From assembly GCF_013371495.1 (NCBI RefSeq), contig NZ_JABWTA010000001.1, positions 2,764,693 through 2,828,692 of the forward strand: 64,000 nt of DNA. The letters are read 5' to 3'. Below the pieces are notes generated by a model. That model was not told where the DNA came from. It ran no database searches and saw only the letters and a program-made list of their open reading frames with translations. This stretch comes from Altererythrobacter lutimaris. GTDB taxonomy: Bacteria > Pseudomonadota > Alphaproteobacteria > Sphingomonadales > Sphingomonadaceae. This document shows, in pieces, positions 29,122 to 38,875 of the stretch (within the stretch, counting starts at the first letter, position 1; every line of letters begins with the position of its first letter). Both the position numbers and the translations under genes were made by a program.

Positions 29122-29230
29122 CCATCCCCGGGGAGCCAGCGAGTCCTTTGCTGGATAGTGGCTGAGAGGGGCGTGTCGCAGCGCCCGACCCGTTGAACCT
29201 GAACTGATTAACATCAGCGGAGGGAGTGGG
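29122..29230 (+). promoter_or_regulatory. TPP riboswitch
   Basis: The thiamine pyrophosphate aptamer is well conserved: GGGGAGCC near 29131, GGCTGAGAGG around 29160, CCGACCCGTTGAACCTGA near 29184, and CAGCGGAGGGA at the 3' side. The flanking CCATCCC and GGGAGTGG can pair as P1. It precedes thiC by 60 bp and should shut off expression when TPP is abundant. Confidence 0.96.
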
Positions 29231-29250
29231 CGGCCTCGTATTTGCGATAG

Positions 29251-31191
<1,941 letters not shown>

Positions 31192-31198
31192 AGGGGTA

Positions 31199-32335
31199 TT
31201 ATGTTCGGGCGATTACGGGTAATTCCAAAACTGGAGGATCGTTCGGAATCAAACCCGTCGGCCACTTGCTCCCGGGTGTACTGCCTCGAAGATTGCGCTC
31301 GAGATAGGTCTTCTTTTCTTTGTCGAGCTGATCCCACCAGCTTGGATTGACAAACAAGTTGTCACAGGTGTCGAATCCGAATTGGATCAATGCAGATGCG
31401 AGGTGACTTTCTGGAACCGCGTGAAGCGTCTCCAAGAATCTGGCATTCTGAGGTTTCTTGTCCAGCCACCCGAACACTGCGCAGGTTTTTCCGGAAATCG
31501 GTAAGATATTGAATCCTAGCAAAGCGAGGCTACCCCTTGGCGCATCAAGAGCTTGCAATTGGTTGCCCTCGAAGTCGAACTCCGGAATGAAAACTCCTGA
31601 AGTCGCGATCGGAAGTAAGCCATCGAATTTCACGAACGACCACGAAAAGTTGGAGCGATCACCACTCAGTAGTGCTGCGTCCCAATCATCTTTTGATCTG
31701 AGATGCTCGGCGTAACCCAGCGAGGTGCTGAAAATCGAAGCAGCGAGCAGTTGCTGAATCCGAGCTTGCTCCGGGAATGCCTGCCCGCGATCCATATTGT
31801 CTCGACAGAAATGCAAGGTCTGGAGCCCAATTTTCTTCGTGTAGACTTCGAAGCACAGGGCTCGATAACTTAGCAGAAATGCTACATTCTCGTTTGGCTG
31901 ATCGGCGCTTTCAGCTGGTTTAAACGTGCGGTTATCATGATCTGCGCAAAAGCCGTAAAACGTAGACGCCTTCTTAATACCGACTTTTTGCAGCAGATTT
32001 GAACCACTTGCCGGGCTAGAATCCCGCGCGGAGAGAACATGCCGATCCTCGGCAAGAGCGATCAACCCGGTGCGTTTCTGAATCGTGTGAGCGGCGCAAA
32101 CAGTATCGGAACAGCCGGCAGGTGCACTAGGGTGGAGGCAGAATTTGGTAGTCTTCGCCTCTTCGTAAAACCTTGCGTTAAATGCACTGAGAGGAAGGGG
32201 TGATTTGTCAGAGCGCAGACGATGACAATTCTTCCATTTTCTCCCAGACCGACACCAGCAAATCTCATTTCGCTTCATTTGCTCCGTAGGTTCTAACGGA
32301 GCGTACTCGTCAAACGGGTTATTCAGAATTGCCAT
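31199..32335 (-). CDS. SEC-C zinc-motif protein of unknown function
   Basis: A 378-residue protein. The N-terminus has an SEC-C-like motif (CWCRSGRKWKNCH), followed by a second cysteine/histidine cluster (CLHP...C...CAAHTIQKRTGL), and a long region without a known fold. Base composition is clearly more AT-rich than in neighbouring genes, which suggests transfer. Proteins with this layout turn up singly in accessory regions of many bacteria, and their role is not known. A TTG at 32344 is an alternative start; neither has a clear ribosome site. An AbrB/Fic pair lies upstream in the other direction. Confidence 0.75.
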   Translation of the reverse strand: MAILNNPFDEYAPLEPTEQMKRNEICWCRSGRKWKNCHRLRSDKSPLPLSAFNARFYEEAKTTKFCLHPSAPAGCSDTVCAAHTIQKRTGLIALAEDRHVLSARDSSPASGSNLLQKVGIKKASTFYGFCADHDNRTFKPAESADQPNENVAFLLSYRALCFEVYTKKIGLQTLHFCRDNMDRGQAFPEQARIQQLLAASIFSTSLGYAEHLRSKDDWDAALLSGDRSNFSWSFVKFDGLLPIATSGVFIPEFDFEGNQLQALDAPRGSLALLGFNILPISGKTCAVFGWLDKKPQNARFLETLHAVPESHLASALIQFGFDTCDNLFVNPSWWDQLDKEKKTYLERNLRGSTPGSKWPTGLIPNDPPVLELPVIART

Positions 32336-32411
32336 TGGCAACAAGTTAAGTGTGGTTGGTCCCAGCGCAAGTAATACGAACGTCTGTGGAGAATTGGGTT
32401 TTTACCCTTAG

Positions 32412-32440
32412 TTGCTTCAACAAGAAATTACAGTTATAAC
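32412..32440 (+). promoter_or_regulatory. Promoter of the AbrB/Fic pair, with a palindrome on the -10
   Basis: TTGCTT (32412-32417) and TATAAC (32435-32440) are 17 bp apart. GTTATAAC (32433-32440) is a perfect 8-bp palindrome covering the -10 box, a fitting place for autorepression by the antitoxin. The transcript would start a few bases before the ATG at 32447. Confidence 0.45.
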
Positions 32441-32446
32441 ACCCGT

Positions 32447-32674
32447 ATGAACAAGCCGCTTAAAATCACCAAGATCGGCAATTCTGCCGGGATCGTCCTG
32501 CCCAAAGAGGTGCTGGCGCGCATGCGTGTGGGCCTGGGGGACGAAGTCTATGTCACTGAAGCGCCCGATGGCATTCGCATCACAGTGACAGACCCGTCCT
32601 TTGCCAAGAAGATGGAAGTGGCAGAGCAGATCATGCGCGAAGATCGCGATATCCTGCGCGAGCTTGCCAAGTAA
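32447..32674 (+). CDS. AbrB/MazE-type antitoxin
   Basis: A 75-residue protein with an N-terminal AbrB/MazE swapped-hairpin DNA-binding domain (ITKIGNSAGIVLPKEVLARM) and a C-terminal helical tail rich in acidic and basic residues that would wrap the toxin. It lies 6 bp upstream of a Fic/Doc-type toxin gene. Such pairs form type II systems in which the antitoxin represses the shared promoter. Confidence 0.88.
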   Translation: MNKPLKITKIGNSAGIVLPKEVLARMRVGLGDEVYVTEAPDGIRITVTDPSFAKKMEVAEQIMREDRDILRELAK

Positions 32675-32680
32675 CCTTCG

Positions 32681-33070
32681 TTGAACGTCCGTATTGAACC
32701 GGTCTGGCTTGACGCCAAAATCGCTGCTGCGATCCATGATCGTCAGCTGGCTGAACATGGCGGCCCCATAGGTGTGCGCGATGCCGGAGCGCTGGAAAGC
32801 GCGTTGGCGAGACCGCGTAACCAGTGGGAGTACGGGGAGAGCGATCTGTGCGCGCTCGCCGCTTCCTATGCCTTCGGGATCGCGCGCAACCACCCTTTCA
32901 CTGATGGTAACAAGCGCACTTCCTGGGTCTTGGCACGCACTTTCCTCGCGCTGAATGCAGTCGAGCTGACCTTTGATCCGCTAGATGCGTTATTGACTGT
33001 GCAATCCTTGGCTGCAGGCGAATTGTCAGAAAACGAACTGGCCGCATGGTTTCGCGGTCACTTGGCCTGA
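32681..33070 (+). CDS. Doc/Fic-type toxin
   Basis: A 129-residue protein with a Fic core motif HPFTDGNKR (His71), the active-site loop that transfers a nucleotide or phosphate to a target. The length fits Doc, which phosphorylates EF-Tu, though Doc's own motif reads DANKR rather than DGNKR. The start is TTG, 6 bp after the antitoxin stop; no ATG gives a complete protein. Pairing with an AbrB-type rather than a Phd antitoxin is less common. The target is not known. Confidence 0.88.
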   Translation: MNVRIEPVWLDAKIAAAIHDRQLAEHGGPIGVRDAGALESALARPRNQWEYGESDLCALAASYAFGIARNHPFTDGNKRTSWVLARTFLALNAVELTFDPLDALLTVQSLAAGELSENELAAWFRGHLA

Positions 33071-33072
33071 CC

Positions 33073-33663
33073 TCACTGTGCGGGCTGCGCAGTCATCCGA
33101 ACCAACCCCCAGTCATACCCCAGCTCCTTCACCCGGGCTTCCAGCAGCGCGCGTAGCTCCGCATCAGGTTGCGGTTCGCGGGTGAGCATCCACAAATATC
33201 GCCCGCTTGGCTCGCCCACGATGGACCAGTCGTACAATCCATCCGCGCCTGCCTCGCCGCGGTCGAGCACCCAATAGTCGCCATAGAACGGGCCGAAGAA
33301 GCTGACTTTCAGCTTTGCCCCGTCCGAGCCTTCGACCACTTTTGCCTTGCCGGTCGACTGGTCAAACTCGCCTGTCAGCGAACCCTTGCGGCAGGAATTG
33401 ACGACCTTGATCTTGCTGTCCGGATCGCCGGGATCGCGCAGCGAGTACTCCGCCGTCACGCCTTCGCAACCCTTCTGAAACGGCGCTTCGTAGCGGGCAT
33501 ACTCGTACCATTTGCCGAGATAGGCCTGCGTTTCGACAGGCTTTGCGGGCTGCGGCACGCTGGCATTGCCGACCGGGCCGGGGGAGCCAACACAAGCGGT
33601 AAGGGCAAGGCTGGCCGCGATGGCAGCGACGCAGAAAAACGAGCGGGTAGGGGACATGGTCAT
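33073..33663 (-). CDS. blc: Blc-type outer-membrane lipocalin
   Basis: A 196-residue lipoprotein with an SPase II lipobox (LALTAC near residue 24). The lipocalin body has the GKWYEYARY motif and the YDWSIVGEPSGRYLWMLTRE stretch. Blc binds lysophospholipids and fatty acids and is induced by envelope stress in E. coli. The stop lies 3 bp from that of the convergent Fic gene. Confidence 0.92.
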   Translation of the reverse strand: MTMSPTRSFFCVAAIAASLALTACVGSPGPVGNASVPQPAKPVETQAYLGKWYEYARYEAPFQKGCEGVTAEYSLRDPGDPDSKIKVVNSCRKGSLTGEFDQSTGKAKVVEGSDGAKLKVSFFGPFYGDYWVLDRGEAGADGLYDWSIVGEPSGRYLWMLTREPQPDAELRALLEARVKELGYDWGLVRMTAQPAQ

Positions 33664-33719
33664 GCAGCCTCAATCCACGGGCCTCGCCCAAGTTCCGCTG
33701 GCCCAGGTCCGCGGAACCG

Positions 33720-34181
33720 CTAGGCGCGCGCCAGTTTGACCAGCAATTTGTCGAGTTCCTGCAGGAAACGGCTGCGATCGGCCTTGCTGAAAGGCGGCGG
33801 GCCTCCGCCTATTCCGTCCATGCCGGCGCGCAGGTCCGCCATGATCGCGCGGGTCGCAATCGCGCTTCCAATGCTCGCCGCATCGAACGGTTTGCCATTA
33901 TGCGCCAGCACGTTCGCACCTGCTTTCAGGCACCGCTCGGCCAGCAGGATATCGCCAGTGATGACGATGGCGCGCGCATCGGCATTCTCCGCAATCCAGT
34001 CATCGGCGGCGTCGAAGCCGTCATCCACCACTACGCGTTTGACCCGCTCGCTCACCGGCACGTGGAAAGCCGAATTGCTGACGACGCGGACATGCGCCTT
34101 GTGCCGTTCAGCCACACGGTAAACCTCCTCCTTCACCGGACAGGCATCGGCATCGACAAGGATGGTGATCGGCTGGCTCAT
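33720..34181 (-). CDS. UPF0178 (YaiI/YqxD) family protein
   Basis: A 153-residue protein starting ILVDADACPVKEEVYRVA, the family signature, with the ADDWIAENADARAIVITGDI region and a conserved FSKADRSRFLQELD near the C-terminus. The fold is PIN-like, so a nuclease role is suspected, but none is established. The longer frame to 34316 is rejected because the family begins at the ATG used here. Confidence 0.9.
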   Translation of the reverse strand: MSQPITILVDADACPVKEEVYRVAERHKAHVRVVSNSAFHVPVSERVKRVVVDDGFDAADDWIAENADARAIVITGDILLAERCLKAGANVLAHNGKPFDAASIGSAIATRAIMADLRAGMDGIGGGPPPFSKADRSRFLQELDKLLVKLARA

Positions 34182-34260
34182 TACGTTTGAGGGGTTACCG
34201 CCGCCAGGGCGGATTGGCCACGCCTTTCCTACTCCAACGTTTTGTGCCTTATCCTCGCGG

Positions 34261-34890
34261 ATGAGCGATCCGACCCACACCCCAGAGAGCACTGGCGTAA
34301 CCCTCCCCGCAACCACTAGCGTCGGCGCGGCCTCGCCCGACAGCGCGCTTCCCTATGCGCAGCGTCACGATGGCTGGACGCCTGCCAAACAAGCCGAATT
34401 CCTCCATGCGCTGGCCGAGACCCACAGCGTCGCCAAGGCTGCGCGCGCCGTCGGCATGAGCCGACAGTCCGCCTATGGACTGCGCGCACGGCTCAAAGGG
34501 GAGCCGTTCGACTTTGCCTGGGGCGCTGCCTTGCGCTGCCGCTTCGATGCGCTCGCCGAAGTCGCCATGGACCGCGCCATGAACGGCGTGGAAGTGCCGC
34601 ATTTCTATCGCGGCGAACTGGTCGGCACGTCGCGCAAATATGACGAGCGGCTCACTTTAGCGATGCTCAAAATGCGCGAACGGTTCGGCCCGCCGCGCAT
34701 GCCGGACTGGCATTGCGGTGCGCGGTACGAGCGCGATGATTTTGCGGCTTTGGTAAAACGCGTGGAAACCGGCCCTGCTACCTGGGCCGAGCAGGCCGCG
34801 GTCGAATATGAGGACGCGGTGCGCCAGCTCGAACTGGAGCAGGAACAGCTTGATCGCGAAGAGGAAGAATCCTGGAACAGCGATGATTGA
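34261..34890 (+). CDS. Helix-turn-helix protein of unknown function
   Basis: A 209-residue protein. A disordered N-terminus (about 35 residues) precedes a helix-turn-helix stretch (HSVAKAARAVGMSRQSAYGLR, about residues 57-78). The middle has conserved-looking polar and aromatic residues (DFAWGAALRCRFDALAE), and the C-terminus is acidic with a coiled-coil look (ELEQEQLDREEEE). It is transcribed away from the UPF0178 gene. A DNA-binding role is likely; the target is unknown. Frames from 34162 are longer but overlap the divergent gene. Confidence 0.75.
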   Translation: MSDPTHTPESTGVTLPATTSVGAASPDSALPYAQRHDGWTPAKQAEFLHALAETHSVAKAARAVGMSRQSAYGLRARLKGEPFDFAWGAALRCRFDALAEVAMDRAMNGVEVPHFYRGELVGTSRKYDERLTLAMLKMRERFGPPRMPDWHCGARYERDDFAALVKRVETGPATWAEQAAVEYEDAVRQLELEQEQLDREEEESWNSDD

Positions 34891-34908
34891 GAAGGCAAGC
34901 GAAGGCCG

Positions 34909-35048
34909 GAAAACTTTCGCGGAGTTTTCAAAAAATAGGAAAAGTGTCAACTTTGTTGGAATGGGGATAAACGGCAGAATTATGCGGGTTTGAGGCCAAT
35001 TTCGCGAAGTTGACAGGTGTCAACTTTGTCAACTTTGTTGGAAAGGGG
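34909..35048. repeat. Repeat cluster in a convergent gap
   Basis: The 170-bp gap between two converging genes holds a hairpin GAAAACT/AGTTTTC (34909-34929), a palindrome AAGTTGACA-GG-TGTCAACTT (35007-35026), and TCAACTTTG three times (34947, 35020, 35029), two of these inside longer near-identical copies ending GTTGGAA(T/A)GGGG. No gene is started here, so operator-like repeats are unexpected. Confidence 0.8.
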
Positions 35049-35060
35049 TGGAGGAGGAGC

Positions 35061-36275
35061 TCAGGCGGCCAATCCGGCCTCGCGGATCACGCCTTCGATC
35101 TGCTTCTTCACCCCGAAGAATCCGGCTTTGGCATGCGGCCATGTGACGCGCTGGACTTGCGGTAGGAGGAGGGTGAGTTCGCCGCGACCAGAGAGCGTTT
35201 CCAACTCCGGCCAGAGAGCATCGCGGGTCCAGCCGGTCGGCAGATATGGCGTGATTAGGTGGGAGATGCCGTACTGGTCGAGGAGCGCTGCAAGCTCGCC
35301 TTCGCTGCTCCATTCGGCGGTCGGGCATCGGAACGCTTCGCCCGCGTCAGCAAGGCCGCTGCGCACCGCGCCATGCGCGAAGTCCCGTGCAGCGTCACTG
35401 GTCGGCAAGGGGGAGCGCGCCTCGGGACGCGCCGCGCCAATCACAAGAACCGGGGCTTGCGGCAGGTCGAGCGGGACATGGTGTGCCGCCTCGTCATGCA
35501 GCAACAGGGCGTAGGGCTGCTCGAGCGAGACTGGCGTGGTTGGTAGGTCAAGCTTCTGGCGGGCATGCTCCTGCGGCTCCTCAAGCGGGGGTGCTTCGCT
35601 CGCGAGGCCCTTCGCTTCCAGCGGGCCATCCGGATGGTTCTCGGTATATTGCGCGATATTGCCAGCCCGCGCGAGATATGTCTTGCCTTTGGTGTGCAGG
35701 CCCCCGACCCAGCGCCAGCTTAGCGTGTTGGAGGCCGCATCGCCGTCAATCAAATGGCGTAGAAAGAAGTCCGCGCCGAGCGTCCAGTCGAGCTTCAGAG
35801 TGAAGATCCAGATGCTCGCAAACCACATGCGGGCATGGTTGTGCAGGTAGCCGGTTTCTGTCAGCTCACGCGCCCAATGGTCGAAGGCGGCAATGCCGGT
35901 GCGGCCTTCGCACGCTTCGGCGTAGGCTTTGGAGAGGCCGGAATTGCTCTCGATGTCAGCCAGCGCGGCGTCGCGGCTGTCACAATAGGATCGCCATATG
36001 GAAGGACGCTGTTCAAGGTAGCCCTTGAAGTAGATGCGCCAGAAGACTTCGCTCACGAACTTGTCGGCGGCGGAAGGCGAATGCTCGGCGAGCACGCGCT
36101 CCAGCATTTCGGTCTCGCTGATGAGGCCCGCATGCAGCCACGGCGAAAGCTGCGAAACATTGCTTCGCTCAGGCCCGTTATCGTGGTTGCGGACGTTAGC
36201 ATAGTGGCGTCCGGCGCGCGGCAGGAATGCTTGCAAACGGGCGAGGGCGGTGGTGCGGTCGGGTGTCCATGTCAT
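35061..36275 (-). CDS. Photolyase-like FAD-binding protein with unusual domain order
   Basis: A 404-residue protein. The N-terminal 230 or so residues carry the FAD-binding helical domain of the photolyase/cryptochrome family: SQLSPWLHAGLIS, EVFWRIYFKGYLEQRPS, TGYLHNHARMWFAS and the NTLSWRWVGG loop that contacts the flavin. The N-terminal antenna domain of photolyases is missing. Instead a C-terminal part of about 165 residues looks alpha/beta. DNA repair or light sensing is possible. Start 36275 is chosen over 36329. Confidence 0.85.
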   Translation of the reverse strand: MTWTPDRTTALARLQAFLPRAGRHYANVRNHDNGPERSNVSQLSPWLHAGLISETEMLERVLAEHSPSAADKFVSEVFWRIYFKGYLEQRPSIWRSYCDSRDAALADIESNSGLSKAYAEACEGRTGIAAFDHWARELTETGYLHNHARMWFASIWIFTLKLDWTLGADFFLRHLIDGDAASNTLSWRWVGGLHTKGKTYLARAGNIAQYTENHPDGPLEAKGLASEAPPLEEPQEHARQKLDLPTTPVSLEQPYALLLHDEAAHHVPLDLPQAPVLVIGAARPEARSPLPTSDAARDFAHGAVRSGLADAGEAFRCPTAEWSSEGELAALLDQYGISHLITPYLPTGWTRDALWPELETLSGRGELTLLLPQVQRVTWPHAKAGFFGVKKQIEGVIREAGLAA

Positions 36276-36390
36276 TGCCTTGCAAGAACCGTCAGAAATC
36301 GCCACGGTTCCACCCGATTCCGCTGGCATTCAGCGCGAGAGACCCCATCTCGAAGTCGTAACAGGGGCGTTATCGAGAGGAGCACATTCA

Positions 36391-36735
36391 ATGCAGTTTC
36401 AGTTCAACTCCGACAGCTCTGTGATGGGCACGGACAATGTCGCGGAGCGGATCGAAGCATCGGTGCGCGGCAAGCTGGCGCGGTTCGAAGACCGCCTCAC
36501 ACGGCTTGAAGTACATGTCTCGGACGAGAATGCCCGCAAGGGCGGCAGCGATGACAAGGCTTGCATGATCGAAGCGCGACCGCGCGGAGGCCGTCCAATC
36601 GGCGTGACCGAACATGCCGGTGATGTGGATACAGCAGCGCGGCGCGCAGCATCAACGATGGCAGAGCGGTTGGAGCGGGTGCTGGGCAAGGAATCGAAAC
36701 ACCAGCACGATCCTCGTCCTGACAAGGCGATGTAG
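36391..36735 (+). CDS. hpf: Ribosome hibernation factor HPF/RaiA (S30AE domain)
   Basis: A 114-residue S30AE-type protein that binds the 30S decoding region and shuts ribosomes down in stationary phase. The early VAERIEASVRGKLARFEDRLTRLEVHVSDEN stretch and the ARRAASTMAERLERVLG helix match short HPF. It lacks the extended C-terminal domain of long HPF. The GAGAGGAG site 8 bp before the ATG at 36391 sets the start. It is divergent from the photolyase-like gene. Confidence 0.88.
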   Translation: MQFQFNSDSSVMGTDNVAERIEASVRGKLARFEDRLTRLEVHVSDENARKGGSDDKACMIEARPRGGRPIGVTEHAGDVDTAARRAASTMAERLERVLGKESKHQHDPRPDKAM

Positions 36736-36788
36736 TTTTGCGTCAAGAACCGGGCGCCCACCCGCCCGGCTCGGTTCATAACCGCCGA

Positions 36789-37142
36789 TCAGGGCCGCGA
36801 GCGATTGTTGTTGCGCGCGCGGAAAATGTTTCGGCTGGCCCGGTCCTGCATGTTCTCAATCCGCACACGTTCGCGCGGAGTGATGCCCGGACCATCGCGG
36901 CGCGACTGGCGTTCGAATTGCCGGATATTGGCTTGCTGACGCACGAGGCGAGACGTCTCGCGGCCTGTCAGTTCACCTGATTGCACACCTTGCCCGATGC
37001 GCGAGCGCTGGCGGTCCTGGCGGCTGTCGATCCGCTCATTGGCGCGCTCGCGTATTTCACTTCGCGAGCCGTCATGAGCAAGAGCAGGTGTAGAAATGCC
37101 GGTCATTATCAATCCGGTTGCTAGAGCGAATGTCTTCAACAT
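36789..37142 (-). CDS. Small exported basic protein
   Basis: A 117-residue protein with a signal peptide (cleavage after TPALA) and a mature part very rich in Arg and Gln, with repeated RQ/RSR stretches and little hydrophobic content. It is likely a disordered periplasmic protein. Similar small proteins are frequent in sphingomonads but I know of no assigned function. Confidence 0.7.
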   Translation of the reverse strand: MLKTFALATGLIMTGISTPALAHDGSRSEIRERANERIDSRQDRQRSRIGQGVQSGELTGRETSRLVRQQANIRQFERQSRRDGPGITPRERVRIENMQDRASRNIFRARNNNRSRP

Positions 37143-37299
37143 TGTTCATTCTCCTTTGCATGTTCGAGCGCACGGGGATGCGTGGCTCGCATGCAAAAAA
37201 CGTCAGAAGGAATGAACGTCAGCTGTCAGAATCGGCGAGTGATACACACCGTGACAAAGGGATACGGCATAGCCACAAGAACGGCCCATCGATGTGGGG

Positions 37300-37734
37300 T
37301 TAGTCGAAGCTAAATCCCGCTTCTTTTGCTTCGGCAATGATCTCGGCACCGGTCTTGCGAACCGTGTCTTGCGCAAAGGTGTAATAGGGAGGTTGCTCGT
37401 CGACGAAGATCTCCTCACCCAAAGTCATCGAGCCCAGATCGTCGAATAATCCTGCAAGGAACGAGTAACTGCCGGTGGGCAAGAAGTGATAGAACAAATT
37501 GCTTCCGCACTTGGAGCAGAAACCGCGCTCTGCCCATTCGGATGAGGGGTAGCGTGTGACGTGCTCTTCACCGGTTAGAGTGACGTTCGCATCGCTTTGC
37601 ACTGCTATGTAGGCGCTGCCGCACCAGCGGCGGCACATGGCGCAATGACAAGCTTCCAAGTGGGGTTTTGCTGGCGTGAGAGTGACAGTAACAGAGCCGC
37701 ACAGGCAGCGCCCTGAGACTTCTTGGACTGACAT
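37300..37734 (-). CDS. GFA/CENP-V family protein
   Basis: A 144-residue zinc protein of the GFA (glutathione-dependent formaldehyde-activating) family. The zinc ligands are visible in CLCGSV, CHCAMCRR and GFCSKCGSNLFY. Few members have a confirmed activity, and S-hydroxymethylglutathione chemistry is not certain for this one. The ATG at 37734 follows GGGAGA by 7 bp; the longer frame from 37842 lacks support. Confidence 0.85.
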   Translation of the reverse strand: MSVQEVSGRCLCGSVTVTLTPAKPHLEACHCAMCRRWCGSAYIAVQSDANVTLTGEEHVTRYPSSEWAERGFCSKCGSNLFYHFLPTGSYSFLAGLFDDLGSMTLGEEIFVDEQPPYYTFAQDTVRKTGAEIIAEAKEAGFSFD

Positions 37735-37914
37735 AGTGAGTCTCCCGTTAGTAACAACGAACCTCGCAGGCTTTGTGAATGGCTGCAAGCCTAGGGCGCT
37801 ATGTCGCACCTGAAGGCTCTGCCATTCTGTGATTTTCGGCACACAGAATCTTGTCGGTTCATTTTGCAGACCAGTCCATGTAAAGTCGGATAGAAGAGGT
37901 GAAACCTTGAGGGC

Positions 37915-38349
37915 ATGATGAAACAGTTTGCAAAGTCTCTCACAGGATGCGTCTTCGCATTGTCACTTGCAGCTTGTGGCAATGAAGAAGAGCGCCCTGG
38001 CGAAGTCGATAGCTTCAGCGGCATCGGTGACAACGAAGTGATCTCCGTACTCGGCACAGAGCCGTTCTGGAGCATGGAAATCAAGCAAGGCACTTTGCTC
38101 TATACGACGCCACAGAATCTCGAAGGTGAAGTCGCGACAGTATCTCGCTTTGCCGGCAATAATGGGCTCGGTTTTGCTGGAGAATTGATGGAGCAACCGC
38201 TTGCAGTGGCCATCACGCCAGGCAAATGCTCTGATACAATGAGTGACCGGACCTATCCCTTTACCGCGACGGTCACTGTTGGCGGTGAGCAGCGTAATGG
38301 ATGCGCTTATACTGATCAGCAGCCTTTTGAGGGCGATGCGGCGCCTTAG
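37915..38349 (+). CDS. COG3650-like exported lipoprotein
   Basis: A 144-residue protein with an SPase II lipobox (LSLAAC near residue 20) and a GTEPFWSMEI stretch typical of the COG3650 group. The CSDTMSDRTYPFTATV segment and a later cysteine may form a disulfide. The location is likely the outer membrane, facing the periplasm. The function is unknown. Confidence 0.75.
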   Translation: MMKQFAKSLTGCVFALSLAACGNEEERPGEVDSFSGIGDNEVISVLGTEPFWSMEIKQGTLLYTTPQNLEGEVATVSRFAGNNGLGFAGELMEQPLAVAITPGKCSDTMSDRTYPFTATVTVGGEQRNGCAYTDQQPFEGDAAP

Positions 38350-38366
38350 GCTGCCCCAGACCGCCT

Positions 38367-38711
38367 TTATTCAGAGGCCTGTGCGTGAACACCAGCTCGC
38401 TCAAGCTCTGACCCAAGCTTGCCTGTCAGCCAGTAGGCCCACATCTTGAAGTCCGCGAAAAGTGACCACAGCGGATAGGTGAAAGTTGCAGGGCGGTTCT
38501 TCTCGATCGAGAAATGAGCGAGCCAGGCAAAAAAGTACCCCGCAACCGGCAAGGCAAGCAGCAGTAGCCAGCTTTGCGAAAACGCCGCGTAGACCGCGAT
38601 CGCGACAACCAAACTGGTGCCAAAATAGTGGAGCGCACGGGTCACAGGCTTGCTGTGTTCGCGCAGGTAAAACGGCCAGAATTCCGCAAATGTCTGATAG
38701 CGTGATGCCAT
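38367..38711 (-). CDS. DUF962 (Mpo1-like) membrane protein
   Basis: A 114-residue protein with a YLREHSKPVTRALHYFGTS N-terminus, two or three membrane segments and a GYFFAWLAHFSIEKNRPATF loop, the DUF962 pattern. The yeast relative Mpo1 is a dioxygenase in phytosphingosine breakdown, and the histidines in HSK, HYFG and AHF could bind metal as in Mpo1. In a sphingomonad, which makes sphingolipids, this link is attractive but inferred. Confidence 0.85.
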   Translation of the reverse strand: MASRYQTFAEFWPFYLREHSKPVTRALHYFGTSLVVAIAVYAAFSQSWLLLLALPVAGYFFAWLAHFSIEKNRPATFTYPLWSLFADFKMWAYWLTGKLGSELERAGVHAQASE

Positions 38712-38875
38712 GACTGTCGACTTCTCTCACCTCTGTTTAGCCAATATCATACACTTAGTGATGAGACGCAAGAATTCCGGGCCGTATCGCACGTGCGATC
38801 GGGAACATTGCGAACGGTTCTCAGTTATTTGGGAAAATAGGCTGCATCGCAGACAGCCAACTCAAGGACACACCA

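Noticed and set aside
34891..34993. A short frame continuing past the helix-turn-helix gene
   Set aside because: It has no ribosome site, and it runs through a hairpin and repeat copy.
34944..35048. A CRISPR array
   Set aside because: The repeat units are too few, uneven and partly inverted, and no cas gene is near.
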